From positions 1 through 64,000 of the forward strand of contig CAZDWZ010000003.1 in the NCBI GenBank assembly GCA_964509425.1: a stretch of DNA of 64,000 nucleotides, given 5' to 3'. The notes under the pieces are model-generated. The model saw only the letters and a program-made list of their open reading frames with translations. It was not told the DNA's origin and did no database searches. This stretch comes from CAZDWZ01 sp964509425 (GTDB lineage Bacteria > Bdellovibrionota_C > UBA2361 > SZUA-149 > CAZDWZ01). A program made the translations under genes and the position numbers. Positions 61,410 to 64,000 of the stretch are shown here, one piece after another. Numbering within the stretch: the stretch's first letter is position 1; each line of letters starts with the position of its first letter.

Positions 61410-62330
61410 TTATTTCGAACCGGAGACCATGCCGAGGAGCGCTCGTCCGGCTCGGGAGACCATGTTTCCGCCTGAATCGCCGATTCGGCTCGGACCGCGG
61501 TCATACCCGTAGTAGCCGTAGTAGCCGTAATCGTTCAACACGTCGTTGGTGTCGTTCATGACGACGCCGAGGAGCTTCTCTTTTCCGAGGAGCTTTGCGG
61601 CTTCCCGCACCAGCTTCCGTTGAGTTTTCCAAGCCCTGACCACGAGGAGTGATGCGTCTGAGATTCCGCAGAGCGTGAGGGGCTCGGGACACATCAGGAC
61701 GGGTGGGCAATCAAGCACGACATACCGGTAGCGGTTTCTAAGCTCCCGGATAAGATGCAAAAAGCTTGGCATTTCGACCGCGCGAGCCGCATCGGTGACT
61801 TGGCTGCCGGCGGTAAGAACATCGAGTCCCGGTTCTTGGGAGATGACGGCACCCTCGAGGGCAACGTTTCCGGCGAGCACGTCGCTCAAGCCGGGGGAAT
61901 ACGGGAGATTGCAATAGCGGTGGATGCTTGGCTTCCGGAGATCACAGTCGACCAAGAGAGTCTTTCCAACAGGATCGAGGGCGAGCGCGCGTGCGAGGTT
62001 CGTGGCAACCAGACTCTTTCCTTCCTCCGGAACCGCACTCAATACGGTGATCACGCGGTAATCCTGTCCGAGATTGGCTCGCTCGATTCTTGAACGGAGG
62101 ATACGAAATCTCTCTGCAGCTTGAGGATCAACACAGCGGTCTCCGGCGAGAAGGATAGCCCCCTCATGGAGTGAAGTCGGAAGGTTCCGCCCTCGGCGGC
62201 TTCTGCGCCGGCCTGTGCCTTCGCCATTTGTCGGCGCAAGGAGGGAGGCAGCCTCGTTCGTCGAAGCTTGCGGCCGGTTTGTCTCGAACGTGTTCACGTT
62301 GTTGTTTGGTCGCGATAGAGCCACGGTCAT
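61410..62330 (-). CDS. BY-kinase / CpsD-like polysaccharide tyrosine kinase
   Basis: 306 residues. Walker A SAVPEEGKS around residues 98-106, Walker A' LLVDCDLRKP with Asp128 and Asp130, and Walker B in VLDCPPVLM. It ends with a tyrosine cluster (six Tyr from about 268 to 276) for autophosphorylation. It is a soluble partner of the Wzz-type protein encoded upstream (62478). In proteobacterial systems the two are usually fused; here they are separate. Confidence 0.88.
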   Translation of the reverse strand: MTVALSRPNNNVNTFETNRPQASTNEAASLLAPTNGEGTGRRRSRRGRNLPTSLHEGAILLAGDRCVDPQAAERFRILRSRIERANLGQDYRVITVLSAVPEEGKSLVATNLARALALDPVGKTLLVDCDLRKPSIHRYCNLPYSPGLSDVLAGNVALEGAVISQEPGLDVLTAGSQVTDAARAVEMPSFLHLIRELRNRYRYVVLDCPPVLMCPEPLTLCGISDASLLVVRAWKTQRKLVREAAKLLGKEKLLGVVMNDTNDVLNDYGYYGYYGYDRGPSRIGDSGGNMVSRAGRALLGMVSGSK

Positions 62331-62477
62331 CCCCGCATATGTTTTAGAAATTGCCCGATTTGAAAATCGGACGTCTCTTATATCAAATTGTGCACCTGAC
62401 TACTAATCTTCGGGGAAAGCGAAGTTGATCCAGAAGGATAGGCGGTCTGAGGTAATCTAATTCGAACAGGATCGATC

Positions 62478-64000
62478 TCACATCGTCAAGAACACCCCGA
62501 CGGAGCCCATAATGAACAGGGTGGCGGAGGTGATGAGCGAGAAAGTCATCGCTCGGCGGACGACCCCCCGGGACCGGATCGTCTCCAGCGGAGGGATGAC
62601 CCCGATGACCGGTATTCCAAGCTCTTCCTCAAGCTCGTCCCGAAACTTGTAGGCTCCGGTCAAATAAAAGAAGAGAAGAGGAATAGCGCCGAAACAACAG
62701 AGGCCCGCGATGGCACCGATCGCTGCGATAATAAGCCTCGGCGGCCCGGCAGGGAGACTCGGAAGCGAAGGCGGCTCGACAATTCGGAATTGTGTGCCTT
62801 TCTGGCTGCTGACGAGGTTCGTCTGCATCGCCGCCTGCTCGCGCGCGGCGGAGAGATTCTCGTAATTTGCTCGAACGTTCGCGTAGTCCCGCCGGATGCG
62901 GATCAGCTCCTGTTCTTTGAGCGGCATGAGCTTGATGTCCGACTCGAGTTCATTGATTTGGCGTTTGAGATTTACGTTTTCTTCTTTCAGAGAGAGAAGC
63001 TGTGCCTCGACTTCACCGATCTCGCGTCGCACGGCTCGAGACTCGGGAGTGCTTCCTTTTGGCGCTTCTTCGGTTCGTTTCGGCGCTCCGCCGCTTCGAA
63101 CTCGCTGACGGAGTGACTCAAGCTGTTTCTTCACGCCCACGACATCGGGATGCGCGTCGGCGTACTTCGTCCTGAGAACTGCCAACGCAGATTCGAGCTG
63201 TGCAATTCCTTCCCGCGGGTCGCTGGCGTTGGTTGTGATTGAACCGGTTGCGACGGGCTGAGAGTCTTTCTCAGCAAGCTTGAGCTCCGTTTGCAGACTG
63301 GAGATTCGAGCCACGTTCGCGGTGATGAGCTGAGTGTTGGTAGCAAGTTGAGACTGTGCGCGTTCGAGCCGTGCAACGCTTGATTGAAGATGCTCAGGAA
63401 GCTTTCCGAAGTTATCTTGAACAAACTTCTGTACTTGAGCCTCGGTGGCCTCCAGCTTTTTTCTTGCGGCGCTGAGCTGCGTGTCCAAGAACTCTTCGGT
63501 GCCCTGAGTTTCGGTCTTCGTGGTGAGGATACTCTCCTCGATGAATAGATTCGCGATTGCCTTAGTCACATCGAAGGCGACCTTCGGAAGGTGATGCGAG
63601 AACTCGAGCCGGAATGTTTGAACGAGGTTGTCCTTGCTCGTCTTCGAGACAACCGGGGTTATCTGGATTGCCGTTCGGAAGCGCTCGAGTGCTTTTTCCT
63701 TCCCGATGACCCCGCGAAGTTCCGGATACAGATTGAATTGCTCCATGATCGTGCGCAATCTCGCCCGGGAGAGGATCTCGTATATGAGGGAGTCGAGTCT
63801 CTCGCTCTGCTCTTCCTTCGGCGGCGCGTCGAGGAGTTTGGTATTAACTTTTTGAGGCTGAATAAATATAAGAGAGTCTGCTAGATAGTAGCTCGGAAGT
63901 CGCAAGGCCACGAGCATGACCAGCGCAAAAACCGTAATTGCCGGGGCCCAAGAGAGTCTCCAATAGCGGCGGAACGCCACCCGGATCGGTAGAATCAGCT
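62478..64000 (-). CDS. Wzz/GumC-type polysaccharide co-polymerase (start outside window)
   Basis: At least 500 residues. A GTG at 63980 can start it, but the frame stays open to the window edge with sequence (LPIRVAFRRYWRLSW) typical of a longer N-terminus, so the true start may lie beyond 64000. N-terminal and C-terminal membrane helices flank a coiled-coil periplasmic domain (QLSAARKKLEATEAQVQKFV). LPSLPAGPPRLIIAAIGAIAG is the Pro-rich exit motif. It controls chain length of a surface polysaccharide with the tyrosine kinase next to it. The 147 bases to the kinase gene show nothing else. Confidence 0.87.
   Translation of the reverse strand, partial: LILPIRVAFRRYWRLSWAPAITVFALVMLVALRLPSYYLADSLIFIQPQKVNTKLLDAPPKEEQSERLDSLIYEILSRARLRTIMEQFNLYPELRGVIGKEKALERFRTAIQITPVVSKTSKDNLVQTFRLEFSHHLPKVAFDVTKAIANLFIEESILTTKTETQGTEEFLDTQLSAARKKLEATEAQVQKFVQDNFGKLPEHLQSSVARLERAQSQLATNTQLITANVARISSLQTELKLAEKDSQPVATGSITTNASDPREGIAQLESALAVLRTKYADAHPDVVGVKKQLESLRQRVRSGGAPKRTEEAPKGSTPESRAVRREIGEVEAQLLSLKEENVNLKRQINELESDIKLMPLKEQELIRIRRDYANVRANYENLSAAREQAAMQTNLVSSQKGTQFRIVEPPSLPSLPAGPPRLIIAAIGAIAGLCCFGAIPLLFFYLTGAYKFRDELEEELGIPVIGVIPPLETIRSRGVVRRAMTFSLITSATLFIMGSVGVFLTM

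Overview
The window looks like a chromosomal segment of a Gram-negative bacterium. It has signal peptides and lipoproteins, a TolC/RND/HlyD metal efflux system, heme A synthesis and the futalosine route to menaquinone. A decayed gene of the HNH/DUF222-like type that is common in Bdellovibrio and related former deltaproteobacteria points weakly to that part of the tree. No rRNA, tRNA, CRISPR array, transposase or phage structural gene was seen.

Layout: 0.8-9.6 kb is a heavy-metal block (CadA-type ATPase, and a small exported protein plus czcCBA-like efflux genes). 10.9-13.5 kb holds livG-livH-livM, with the binding protein livK alone at 44.2 kb and no livF in view. 14.4-16.3 kb is ctaA-ctaB. 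16.4-20.5 kb is an accessory island of small genes and hairpins, ending in the HNH pseudogene. 20.6-25.5 kb is a menaquinone operon: ubiX-like gene, a cysteine-poor MqnE/MqnC relative, mqnE, and an mqnA-mqnC fusion. 25.7-40.6 kb holds an HD hydrolase, truncated SPFH protein, AAA ATPase, AlkC/AlkD-like repair protein, DUF255/YyaL protein, FAD oxidoreductase, trypsin-like lipoprotein and several exported proteins. 42.9-57.1 kb has an M20 peptidase, livK, a rifampicin-phosphotransferase-like enzyme, a double Lrp-type regulator, two cysteine-rich exported proteins and a two-component system. 57.4-64 kb, all on the minus strand, is a surface-polysaccharide region (Wzz/GumC-like protein, BY-kinase, TPR lipoprotein, ManA, acyltransferase 3, sterol-desaturase family).

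The most unusual pattern is a set of about thirteen small genes scattered between these ordinary operons, at 0.1, 9.9, 16.4, 17.2, 18.1, 19.0, 26.8, 30.6, 31.3, 40.9, 48.7, 53.5 and 54.1 kb. Their codons end overwhelmingly in G or C, whereas neighbouring host genes are mixed. Hand counts of single 60-base rows gave 70% G+C at 41701 and 54301 (cassette genes) against 48% at 39961 and 43% at 48061 (host). Most are monocistronic. Almost all have an imperfect long hairpin in the 5' leader and another just after the stop codon, while the flanking DNA itself is not GC-rich. Two unrelated genes (0.1 and 9.9 kb) share the same roughly 119-nt 3' hairpin, with base-pair-preserving changes between copies. 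Two tandem zinc-ribbon genes (16.4 and 17.2 kb) have flanks more alike than their coding sequences. The units behave like a family of gene cassettes or specially stabilised transcripts. Only a few products are recognisable (MerR-like HTH, TPR, zinc ribbon, GCS2-type ligase, HD domain). No common function can be read from them.
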